From: Candidatus Poribacteria bacterium
Lineage (GTDB): Bacteria > Poribacteria > WGA-4E > UBA9662
Direction: 5' to 3'
Assembly (NCBI GenBank): GCA_002729015.1
Contig: PBVO01000039.1
Location: forward strand, 61,023 to 74,197
Length of the DNA stretch: 13,175 bases
Position 1 is the stretch's first letter. Each line of letters starts with the position of its first letter. The notes under the pieces are model-generated. The model saw nothing but the letters and a program-made list of their open reading frames with translations, did no database searches and was not told where the DNA came from. The position numbers were made by a program, and so were the translations under genes. Below are positions 7,155-13,175 of this stretch, piece after piece.

Positions 7155-8323
7155 AGTTGGGTTACACAATTTGGAGCGACTATCACTATACACATTTTCT
7201 GGAAATATTACCAAAATTAAAAGAAATAGGTGTAACAACTGTTGCCATAGTTCCCCAATATTTGCTAGATAGAGATGATCGTGCGAGACTTGTTGAGATT
7301 TACTTGCCAATTCGAGATACTGTATCTGCTATCAGAGATACTGGATTTGAATTGATGGTCAAACCTCATTTCGTTCCACGAGATTCTAGTGGAAAAATGC
7401 CTTCTAATTGGCAGGGCTGGGTTGGTACTGTGAAAATGAATTCCTGGGAGCTGTTGATGGGGAGAATTAGACTAGAACTCGAAAGTTTGGCCAAAGATTA
7501 TCAGCCGGAATACCTTTGCCTTGGCAGTGATCTAATTGGAACACATCGCAATCGTATACAGTGGCAAGATATTATTACTAGCCTAACCACATTCAACACA
7601 TCATTAGTTTATGGTAATACTTTTTGGCAGCCGTTACTACAACGTTTTCGTTGGCGCTTATTTTGGTCGGTCTTGTTTGGTAGCTATAACCGAGTTTTAA
7701 ATTTGGCGTTGCCAACTAGGCGTTTTATTGTTCCAGATGATCAACAAACCGATGTTGGTCGTTCGATATACCGTAGCGGGTTTCGATTTTCTCTAGATGC
7801 AGTCGGTCTTAATTTGTATTGGCCACCGGAAGATAACAAGTATGATGATATTGAAGAAATTTGGTTTAATTATCAACAAAATGGGTTAGAAATCAATTAC
7901 GTAGAGGCTACCGAAAACTGGCAAGGAGATAATCCTTTATGGATTACCGAATGCGATTTAGTCGGTCCTCATAGATCCGATATACAATATTACCAGAAGT
8001 GGTGGGAAGCTTGTGTCTCAGTCTGGGGAGGTCGTTGTGAGCTAATCATGTGTCATGAGCAAGGACCTCCACAGTGGATTGAAATGGCAAGGTCAAGTCC
8101 GTTGATTATCCAAGAAGTTAAAAATTGGCAACAAAAAAAGAAAAAAAGTGAATCCGAAATGGTTTCAGGGCTAGTGCCTAACTGGCAACAGAATTATGAA
8201 TTATCATCACGTTCAACAAAACGTGATCGGGTAAATACTAATAATATTCCATTAGAAGAGCAGGGGACGGCTGACTTTCAAGCCGCAATAGCTCGAATAG
8301 ATCAGGAGGAGAATCGTGCCTAG
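7151..8323 (+). CDS. GH113-like TIM-barrel protein (putative glycoside hydrolase or derived binding protein)
   Basis: The protein has 390 residues and no signal peptide, so it is probably cytoplasmic. The order of strands fits a GH113 / GTA-type TIM barrel: LGYTIW (3-8), VTTVAIVPQY (28-37), FELMVKPHF (66-74, family pattern LKPH), EYLCLGSDL (120-128), TSLVYGNTFW (150-159), DAVGLNLYWP (216-225) and LWITECDL (263-270). Glu267 in WITECD is the likely nucleophile. The acid/base position at the end of strand 4, normally Glu in a GxEL motif, appears to be Asp127. After about residue 328 a lysine-rich run leads into a polar, probably disordered tail of about 60 residues. Substrate cannot be read from sequence; beta-mannan-type linkages are known for GH113 itself. 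Loss of catalysis is possible. Confidence 0.7.
   Translation: MKLGYTIWSDYHYTHFLEILPKLKEIGVTTVAIVPQYLLDRDDRARLVEIYLPIRDTVSAIRDTGFELMVKPHFVPRDSSGKMPSNWQGWVGTVKMNSWELLMGRIRLELESLAKDYQPEYLCLGSDLIGTHRNRIQWQDIITSLTTFNTSLVYGNTFWQPLLQRFRWRLFWSVLFGSYNRVLNLALPTRRFIVPDDQQTDVGRSIYRSGFRFSLDAVGLNLYWPPEDNKYDDIEEIWFNYQQNGLEINYVEATENWQGDNPLWITECDLVGPHRSDIQYYQKWWEACVSVWGGRCELIMCHEQGPPQWIEMARSSPLIIQEVKNWQQKKKKSESEMVSGLVPNWQQNYELSSRSTKRDRVNTNNIPLEEQGTADFQAAIARIDQEENRA
8304..8310 (+). promoter_or_regulatory. Strong ribosome binding site deciding the GTG start of the cold-shock protein
   Basis: AGGAGGA lies 5 bases before the GTG at 8316, inside the end of the upstream gene whose TAG is at 8321-8323. It is the best Shine-Dalgarno sequence in the window. 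Confidence 0.8.
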
Positions 8324-9152
8324 AGGAGTTATTAAATACTATAACGAAGAAAAAGGGTACGGATTTATCGCACAGGAAGGAGGAGGCGCGGATGTATTCA
8401 TGCATAGTTCCTCAATCACTGGCCCCTATGATCAACCAAGAGTTGGTCAAAGGGTACGATTCAACATAAAGGAAGGAAAAAAAGGACTAGTCGGTCATGA
8501 TATCGAGCTACTGCTAACGGCCATAGAAAAGCGATGGCTCAGTCAAGGTAAAAATCTGATTCCTCGAGAAAGTGTTTTAAATCAGCAAAATGTCACCACT
8601 AATATTTTTCAGCAGTGGATCGATGACGACAATAGTTCCGGCTCCGATCGTGGGAAAAATGACTTTGGGACTCTTTATATTGAAAAACAGATTCGTTACG
8701 AAGTACCTATGTTTTTTGCTACATATCAGCAGGAATTATTTGGTGCTACAATTTTGAATTTTACGCGTAATCCAAAAGATATAGAATCAGTATTTGTGTT
8801 AGATGTTAACGGAAAGCGTAGGGAATATACTAAGCAAGAGATCAAGTACTACTACAAAGCCGAAGATGCTCAGTTAATCGAGAAACTGCGAGTATTCGAG
8901 AAAGACATCCAGGCTAACCCCGTTTCTATTCCTATTGGTAACTTGGAAGATATTATTCCTTTTGACCCTAAAGATCTACAAGAAGCCCGCCGAGGAGTTA
9001 TACCAATTAAAATAGTTTTGAGAGAAGGCGAAATTTTTCAAGGCCAGATTGATTGGGTCAGTGGAGCAGAAATTAAATTGGTCTTACAAAATGGATCCAA
9101 GATTGTGGCCTGCCAAGTCGCCATCCACGAGATCGATATTCTGATGCCATAA
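8316..9152 (+). CDS. Cold-shock-domain protein with C-terminal Sm/Hfq-like region
   Basis: The protein has 278 residues. Residues 1-about 66 form a cold-shock domain with RNP1 KGYGFI (13-18) and RNP2 DVFMH (26-30), an OB-fold that binds single-stranded RNA or DNA. Residues 70-125 are a polar linker (DDDNSSGSDRG). Residues 227-275 read like an Sm/Hfq fold: IPIKIVLREGEIFQGQI matches an Sm1 motif, and KLVLQNGSKIVACQVAIHEI matches the Hfq pattern that ends in YKHAI. A second, weaker Sm-like stretch lies at about 127-181 (VPMFFATYQQELFGATIL then VFVLDVNGKRREYTKQEI). The GTG start is set by a strong AGGAGGA. It is probably an RNA-binding regulator. The cold-shock domain is certain from motifs; the Sm assignment is inferred by eye. 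Confidence 0.85.
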   Translation: MPRGVIKYYNEEKGYGFIAQEGGGADVFMHSSSITGPYDQPRVGQRVRFNIKEGKKGLVGHDIELLLTAIEKRWLSQGKNLIPRESVLNQQNVTTNIFQQWIDDDNSSGSDRGKNDFGTLYIEKQIRYEVPMFFATYQQELFGATILNFTRNPKDIESVFVLDVNGKRREYTKQEIKYYYKAEDAQLIEKLRVFEKDIQANPVSIPIGNLEDIIPFDPKDLQEARRGVIPIKIVLREGEIFQGQIDWVSGAEIKLVLQNGSKIVACQVAIHEIDILMP

Positions 9153-9167
9153 ATTGAATTCTAAATA

Positions 9168-9755
9168 ATGGACTCATATCTTAACTTAATCGCTAACATT
9201 GGCGATGAAACCCGAGCTTTGGCTGACCAAGCCGGTAGTCTTCCATGTCCGACAAATTGTTTTGATTGTTGTCGGAATACGGCTACAATGTCAATCAGTC
9301 TTGTTGAAGCAAAACATCTGGGTATTGGATTAAAGACACTACCTCACCCAATACAGGAGCATGTGCAAAAAAAAGCAGAACGTACAATCAACAAGATTGA
9401 AAAAGAAGGCTATTCCGAAGAAGAGGTAGTAACAGCTGGCACGGAGGCTGCTGAAACAATAAAGGGGCATGTAGAATCAGAATGCCCAATGTTGCTTGGT
9501 GGTGTTTGTATCATCTACGACTATCGACCGATTATATGTCGCGTTTGGGGGTATCCAATTCAAAACAACTTGGAGATATCCTGTTGCAAGAAAACTTTTC
9601 TTGATTCTGAGGCCACATATAAGCCACTACCCTATGACCAACACTGGAATGACTGCAAGAAGCTAAGTGGCCCCCTCAAATCAAAGCAAAAAGAGGACGC
9701 CGCTCACCGTATCCCTATCTGCTATTTTGTACAGAATCTTTTAAAGAGCGGCTAA
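9168..9755 (+). CDS. YkgJ-family cysteine-cluster protein (putative Zn/Fe-chelating)
   Basis: The 195-residue protein shows the UPF0153/YkgJ pattern. C27-P-T-N-C31-F-D-C34-C35 comes near the N-terminus. A second group follows, with C106 (ESECPML), C114 (GGVCIIY), the YRPIICRVWG motif with C124 (119-128) and a CC pair at 139-140. C163 and C185 are additional. These cysteines are thought to chelate a metal or an iron-sulfur cluster; the reaction is not known for the family. The region 57-104 between the clusters is helical and rich in Glu and Lys. The start at 9168 lacks a clear ribosome site but lies 15 bases after the preceding gene, so it is probably the last gene of the + block. Confidence 0.85.
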   Translation: MDSYLNLIANIGDETRALADQAGSLPCPTNCFDCCRNTATMSISLVEAKHLGIGLKTLPHPIQEHVQKKAERTINKIEKEGYSEEEVVTAGTEAAETIKGHVESECPMLLGGVCIIYDYRPIICRVWGYPIQNNLEISCCKKTFLDSEATYKPLPYDQHWNDCKKLSGPLKSKQKEDAAHRIPICYFVQNLLKSG

Positions 9756-9792
9756 AATTTGATGAGAGCTTACTTCCTACTACACATAATAA

Positions 9793-9845
9793 AAACCGGT
9801 TAAACTCAAGTTTCTCGAAGTCAACAAACTTGAGTTAGCCGGTTT
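9793..9845 (-). terminator. Rho-independent terminator between convergent genes, mainly for the ferredoxin
   Basis: Left arm 9793-9813 (AAACCGG ... AACTCAAGTTT) pairs with right arm 9826-9845 (AAACTTGAGTT ... CCGGTTT) around a 12-base loop, with a small internal mismatch. Read on the - strand, the stem is followed at once by TTTTTATTAT, a good U-tract, so it ends the ferredoxin transcript coming from 9859. On the + strand the stem is followed only by CAGCAATTCT, so termination of the ykgJ-like transcript there is weaker. Confidence 0.8.
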
Positions 9846-9858
9846 CAGCAATTCTATC

Positions 9859-10119
9859 TTATTGGAAAAAGTCGGCATTCATCTTTGTATATTGTTCCCA
9901 TTCATCCGGCACATCATCCTCGGCGAAGATAGCTTCTACAGGACATTCAGGTTCGCAGACTCCACAGTCAATACATTCCTCTGGATCAATATACAGCATC
10001 TTCTCAACATCAAATAACTCAGGAAAATCGCTGGTAGGGTGGATGCAATCAACAGGGCACACGTCGACACAAGCAGTGTCTTTCACATCCACACAAGGCT
10101 CACAAATGACATAAGTCAT
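9859..10119 (-). CDS. 7Fe ferredoxin ([3Fe-4S][4Fe-4S])
   Basis: This small electron carrier has 86 residues. Its cysteine spacing matches Azotobacter FdI-type 7Fe ferredoxins. C9, C17 and the distal C59 would hold the 3Fe cluster. C21 with C49, C52 and C55 would hold the 4Fe cluster. C6 and C25 are extra. CPVDCIHP and CIDCGVCEPECPVEAIF are the signature stretches, and the C-terminal acidic tail (EDDVPDEWEQ) is typical. The residues position the start at the ATG 10117-10119, with AGGAG 10 bases upstream. A longer frame begins at 10182, but it adds 21 basic residues not seen in this family. The partner oxidoreductase is not in the window. Confidence 0.94.
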   Translation of the reverse strand: MTYVICEPCVDVKDTACVDVCPVDCIHPTSDFPELFDVEKMLYIDPEECIDCGVCEPECPVEAIFAEDDVPDEWEQYTKMNADFFQ

Positions 10120-10129
10120 GGTTTCAAAT

Positions 10130-10134
10130 CTCCT
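10130..10134 (-). promoter_or_regulatory. Ribosome binding site of the ferredoxin gene
   Basis: Read on the - strand this is AGGAG, 10 bases before the ATG at 10119. It favours that ATG over the more distal one at 10182. Confidence 0.65.
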
Positions 10135-10146
10135 ATTTCTTCTACT

Positions 10147-10176
10147 ACTATCACAACAGACTGCCGATATTCTCAA
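10147..10176 (-). promoter_or_regulatory. Possible sigma-70-type promoter of the ferredoxin gene
   Basis: On the - strand TTGAGA (10176-10171) and GATAGT (10152-10147) are separated by 18 bases, with a TG just before the -10 as in extended promoters. Transcription would start about 20 bases before the start codon, leaving room for the AGGAG. The match is partial and read by eye. Confidence 0.3.
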
Positions 10177-10239
10177 TCGCACACAACCACCAATGGTATC
10201 AAATGCTATTCACAATCTGCAAGGGAAATCACGCGTAAA

Positions 10240-13038
10240 TCAAAGTTCTGGTACTAAGCTAGGATGGTAGCCAAAGACATTTTGTCCATTGATTGTTAGA
10301 GGTACAAACTCTACTTGATCAACAGAGTTCCCCGGCCAAGTAGCTAGCCACAATTGACCATTATTTTCATAGATCAACCCGGAACCATTAGGCAACCAAA
10401 CGGGTGATTTACCTCCATTCTGAGTTAGCTGGTTTTCATTTGGCTGTCCGTAGTCGTCAAACTCGATAAGCCAGATCTGTTGACGATCATTTTCTAAACG
10501 GCAGAAGGCCAACCTCCGCATATCAACAGGCGACCACACCGGTGTAGTATCATCATTTGGTCCAACGCTAATTGAATCAATTCGATTTGACTTCAAATCA
10601 TAACTATATATATTACGCGTGGCTTTTCCGGTATCATCTTTGCTGCCGATTTCTCCTGTACCAACATAGGCAAGTAACTTACTTGTTATATTCCAAGCTG
10701 GCATTCCCATTTCTAGAGCCACAGAAGGCACTGAAATTTCGTAATCGGATTCGATATCTCGAATAAAAATCCGAGCTCTGTCAGTTAATTGTCGAGCGAA
10801 CGCAACTTTCTTGCCATCAGGGGAGACTGTAGCGTCGGTAGCAAAATCACGCCTATTTAAGAATACCGAAGCTTTTTCACCTTTTTTTGAAATCATTACT
10901 TCACCTTGATCATTTTGATATATTAACTGACCATTTAGTGATGTTGATGGTGAGTTGCCAAGACCAATCGGTTGATGAGAGCCTTCTGGTGAATAAGCCC
11001 AAATCACACCATCATAGCTATAGAAAAGATGAGTACCAATTTGTGTTAGCCTTCCCGCACTTATTTTGGATTGTTGTGTTTTTTCTGCAATAGGCTGAGC
11101 TTTAAATTTTTTTTCATCCTTAAGCTCCCAACCTAGGCGTGTTGACTCAAAAACAAACCCGATCCCCCGTTTCCAGTACCACCATTCTTCCACCAACCTA
11201 CTTCCACGTTTTATTTGGTATACGTCATCTGGCTGGCCATGCTGTATTCGAATTTCAGGCCGGTGTCCTACCTCAACTTCGGTAATGTTACCTAGCTGAT
11301 CGGTGAAAATAGCAGCAATCTGAATATCAATGTTAGTGATAATTTGATCTTTGTAAACGGAAACCATTTGAGGTTTACCACGGACGGGCCGCCTGGTACC
11401 AAAAACTCCGACACCATCGTTGATACCGGCTTTACGATCCCCATTGAGATCAATCACTGCCATTACATAGTAATCCTCTGGCATTAACGGAATTTTATAA
11501 TAACCATCAGATCCAACATCAATTGGAATCGCAATGGCCTGTGAAAAATCGTCTGTTTTTGAGACCGAAATAATAACTTCCCTATATTTAGTTGTTTCCA
11601 CTGAATATATATCATTCGTCAAGATTCGACCAGAAATACCATTTGGAATAGAATCCAAATTTGTAGGAACAGTAGGGATTTCAGCCATGGGTATGAGCTG
11701 ACCATCAGCTCCATAAGTAGCGGTGAGAAGAATTTGTAGGTTATTTAGCTGTTCAGTGGAGTCTACATTTGGCAGAGTTAACGCTTGTGGTGGATCATTG
11801 ACTAGGTCGAGAGTGCCGTAACCACCCACCAAGTCCCCTGTACTATATGTACCATCTTGATCAACATCAACACTGGCAAGTAGATAATACACATGGTCAG
11901 AAGGAAAAGAGAAAGAAAAGCTGCCATCTGCTCGGACTTCAGACACAGCCACAGCACTCAGTAAAGCGGGTGATGTGTACGCTAATACCAGAGCTTTCTC
12001 AATTTCTTGCTTCAATCCGATTATTTTTCCACTTACAGATATCATACTATCCGAAGCGGTCTGACCTGATAACAGACGGGCTTTGATGGGGGTTATTCGT
12101 CCATTTTTTGATTTTCGACCCGAAATTTCAACAGTGACTCCTTCCATAAATTGATTAGGATCAATAAAAACAGGCGTAGGAAAATCCGAACGCAAATTTT
12201 GGATACCAAACGCTCCCACATAGTCACCAGTATCAAATCTATTATTCTGATTCTTATCTATAATAGCCATCAAGTAGTACTTTCCCCTCTGGATATTTAG
12301 TTTGAATTGTCCATCGTTACTAGCTTTAGTCTGGGCGACTTTGTAATTCCAGCTAGCATCAGAATAAGCCATTACTAGTGCGTTCTCGAACAAAATATGA
12401 GGGAGTCCATCTCCCCAGCTTAGTTGCCCAGAAACACCGGAAGAGATTAGCTCCAGCTGAGATTGAAACATTTGCGACTTAGAAGGTTGGTAAGAATTGA
12501 CTGGCACCATCTTTTGTTTACCGTTCAGATCAGCTAACCGAGCGGTGATCTCAATTTTTATATTCTCTACGATTTGTCCACTACTGATTTCAACAATACG
12601 TTTTTCTTGTGCTGAATCTGCCCAGTCATTTACTCCGTAAATTCCCATACCATCACCGAAATCAAAAACAGCAGTTTGATTAACATCGACGAAAGCAACA
12701 ACATAGTAACTACCCGTCTCTACTAATACTTCAAAAAAACCATCTTTGAGCTGTACAACACTTGTGTAGGCGATCTTCAACTGTTCATCCACATATAACT
12801 GAACGGTTGTATGTGTTAAGTCACTTCCTGGCCATACCACTCGACCTCGGATTTTAGCAGTTGCTTTTTCTTTAAACTCTTGTTGTCGTTCTTGTGTTTC
12901 TAAATCAATTGTTGGGTTAGTAGCACTAGCGTTATTAACTAGAATGCCGAGGATTACAAATAAAAATAGCAAACTTTCGGAAAGGAAAGATAGTTCAAAT
13001 ATGAAGGCCCTATCGAAAGTAGATTGAGAACATAACAT
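10240..13038 (-). CDS. Exported repeat protein with four Asp-rich modules and a TolB-like beta-propeller
   Basis: The protein has 932 residues. The hydrophobic stretch FLSESLLFLFVILGILV followed by NNASA at about residue 39 looks like a signal peptide, so it should be exported. Four copies of a beta-rich module follow, starting near residues 64, 201, 333 and 467. Each has a YYxxA strand running into an Asp-rich loop: D118-V-N-Q...D126-x-G-D129; D261-K-N-Q-N-N...D269-T-G-D272; D391-V-D-Q-D...G-D402; D530-L-N-G-D...N-D541. Each loop leads into GxxGxxG or GVGVFG. These resemble calcium-binding loops in carbohydrate-active and adhesion proteins. The C-terminus (about 660-932) has propeller-like blades (ATVSPDGKKVAFAR; TTPVWSPVDMRRLAF; SPVWLPNGSGLIY) as in TolB/PD40 proteins. 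No catalytic motif is recognised. The ATG at 13038 lacks a Shine-Dalgarno site. Confidence 0.82.
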   Translation of the reverse strand: MLCSQSTFDRAFIFELSFLSESLLFLFVILGILVNNASATNPTIDLETQERQQEFKEKATAKIRGRVVWPGSDLTHTTVQLYVDEQLKIAYTSVVQLKDGFFEVLVETGSYYVVAFVDVNQTAVFDFGDGMGIYGVNDWADSAQEKRIVEISSGQIVENIKIEITARLADLNGKQKMVPVNSYQPSKSQMFQSQLELISSGVSGQLSWGDGLPHILFENALVMAYSDASWNYKVAQTKASNDGQFKLNIQRGKYYLMAIIDKNQNNRFDTGDYVGAFGIQNLRSDFPTPVFIDPNQFMEGVTVEISGRKSKNGRITPIKARLLSGQTASDSMISVSGKIIGLKQEIEKALVLAYTSPALLSAVAVSEVRADGSFSFSFPSDHVYYLLASVDVDQDGTYSTGDLVGGYGTLDLVNDPPQALTLPNVDSTEQLNNLQILLTATYGADGQLIPMAEIPTVPTNLDSIPNGISGRILTNDIYSVETTKYREVIISVSKTDDFSQAIAIPIDVGSDGYYKIPLMPEDYYVMAVIDLNGDRKAGINDGVGVFGTRRPVRGKPQMVSVYKDQIITNIDIQIAAIFTDQLGNITEVEVGHRPEIRIQHGQPDDVYQIKRGSRLVEEWWYWKRGIGFVFESTRLGWELKDEKKFKAQPIAEKTQQSKISAGRLTQIGTHLFYSYDGVIWAYSPEGSHQPIGLGNSPSTSLNGQLIYQNDQGEVMISKKGEKASVFLNRRDFATDATVSPDGKKVAFARQLTDRARIFIRDIESDYEISVPSVALEMGMPAWNITSKLLAYVGTGEIGSKDDTGKATRNIYSYDLKSNRIDSISVGPNDDTTPVWSPVDMRRLAFCRLENDRQQIWLIEFDDYGQPNENQLTQNGGKSPVWLPNGSGLIYENNGQLWLATWPGNSVDQVEFVPLTINGQNVFGYHPSLVPEL
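10771..11061 (-). other. First blades of the TolB/PD40-like propeller in the large exported protein
   Basis: Residues about 660-756 of the 932-residue protein give the strand pattern typical of these propellers: GTHLFYSYDGVIWAY, then NGQLIYQNDQGEVM, then ATVSPDGKKVAFAR with the SPDGKKVAF hallmark. The later blades run to the C-terminus. Propellers of this kind usually bind partners and are not usually catalytic. Confidence 0.6.
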
Positions 13039-13058
13039 GGATGGAGACTAAACTCTAC

Positions 13059-13087
13059 TTTTTACCACTGGAATATGCGTTCCCCAA
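13059..13087 (-). promoter_or_regulatory. Weak candidate promoter of the large exported protein
   Basis: On the - strand TTGGGG (13087-13082) and TAAAAA (13064-13059) are 17 bases apart, upstream of the ATG at 13038. Only the TTG of the -35 and four of six -10 bases match, so this is tentative. The remaining bases to 13175 show no other supported feature. Confidence 0.18.
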
Positions 13088-13175
13088 ATCGTTCGGGTAA
13101 TTAGTGTTATTCGAAAGTGATTGTGAGAGGTTAAAGTTGGAAATGGCGTTAGTAGCTTCGCTGACTGCACGATTC

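Noticed and set aside
9366..9375. Eight-A run in the cysteine-cluster gene as a programmed slippage site
   Set aside because: It simply encodes Q-K-K; the -1 frame runs on for about eight codons before a stop and removes essential cysteines, with no supporting structure seen.
10120..10182. N-terminal extension of the ferredoxin to the ATG at 10182
   Set aside because: It adds 21 residues absent from the family; the AGGAG at 10130-10134 and family N-terminus MTYVIC point to the ATG at 10119.
1..13175. CRISPR array, transposon ends, attachment sites, tRNA or rRNA
   Set aside because: No spaced direct repeats, terminal inverted repeats flanking a transposase, cloverleaf or rRNA-like stretches were found; the only clear tandem repeat is the coding one in trkH.

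Overview
The window (about 40% GC by eye) looks like chromosomal DNA from an uncultured Gram-negative bacterium. The evidence is a periplasmic HtrA/DegP-type protease with a signal peptide, a TrkA/TrkH potassium transporter and a peptidoglycan ligase (MurF). The 7Fe ferredoxin resembles the versions found in Thermus, Chloroflexota and other non-proteobacterial lineages more than the proteobacterial one. A Poribacteria-like lineage is possible, but this is a weak impression. I see no transposase, integrase, CRISPR array, tRNA or rRNA.

Layout. Positions 1-9755 hold nine genes on the + strand, closely spaced or overlapping: an unrecognised small protein at the left edge, trkA, trkH, an HtrA/DegP-type protease, a membrane-anchored TPR protein, murF, a GH113-like TIM-barrel protein, a cold-shock-domain protein, and a YkgJ-like cysteine-cluster protein. 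The murF/GH113-like pair overlaps by 4 bases (ATGA). The GH113-like/cold-shock pair overlaps by 8 bases and a strong AGGAGGA site lies inside the upstream gene, so these three are probably translationally coupled. On the - strand lie a 7Fe ferredoxin (9859-10119) and a 932-residue exported repeat/beta-propeller protein (10240-13038). The two blocks converge on a long hairpin at 9793-9845, whose U-tract serves the - strand. The last 137 bases hold no confident gene. No gene-free stretch exceeds 300 bases.

How the genes may work together. TrkA and TrkH form one K+ uptake system. The protease, the TPR protein and MurF act at or near the envelope, so the block combines turgor/ion control, envelope quality control and wall synthesis; that link is inference from proximity only. 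Several proteins have unusual architecture. TrkH carries an inserted loop of three 14-residue repeats at its outer pore face. The cold-shock protein appears to carry one or two Sm/Hfq-like folds. The GH113-like barrel has Asp where the acid/base Glu is expected. The large - strand protein has four copies of a module ending in an Asp-rich, calcium-loop-like motif, followed by a TolB-like propeller.
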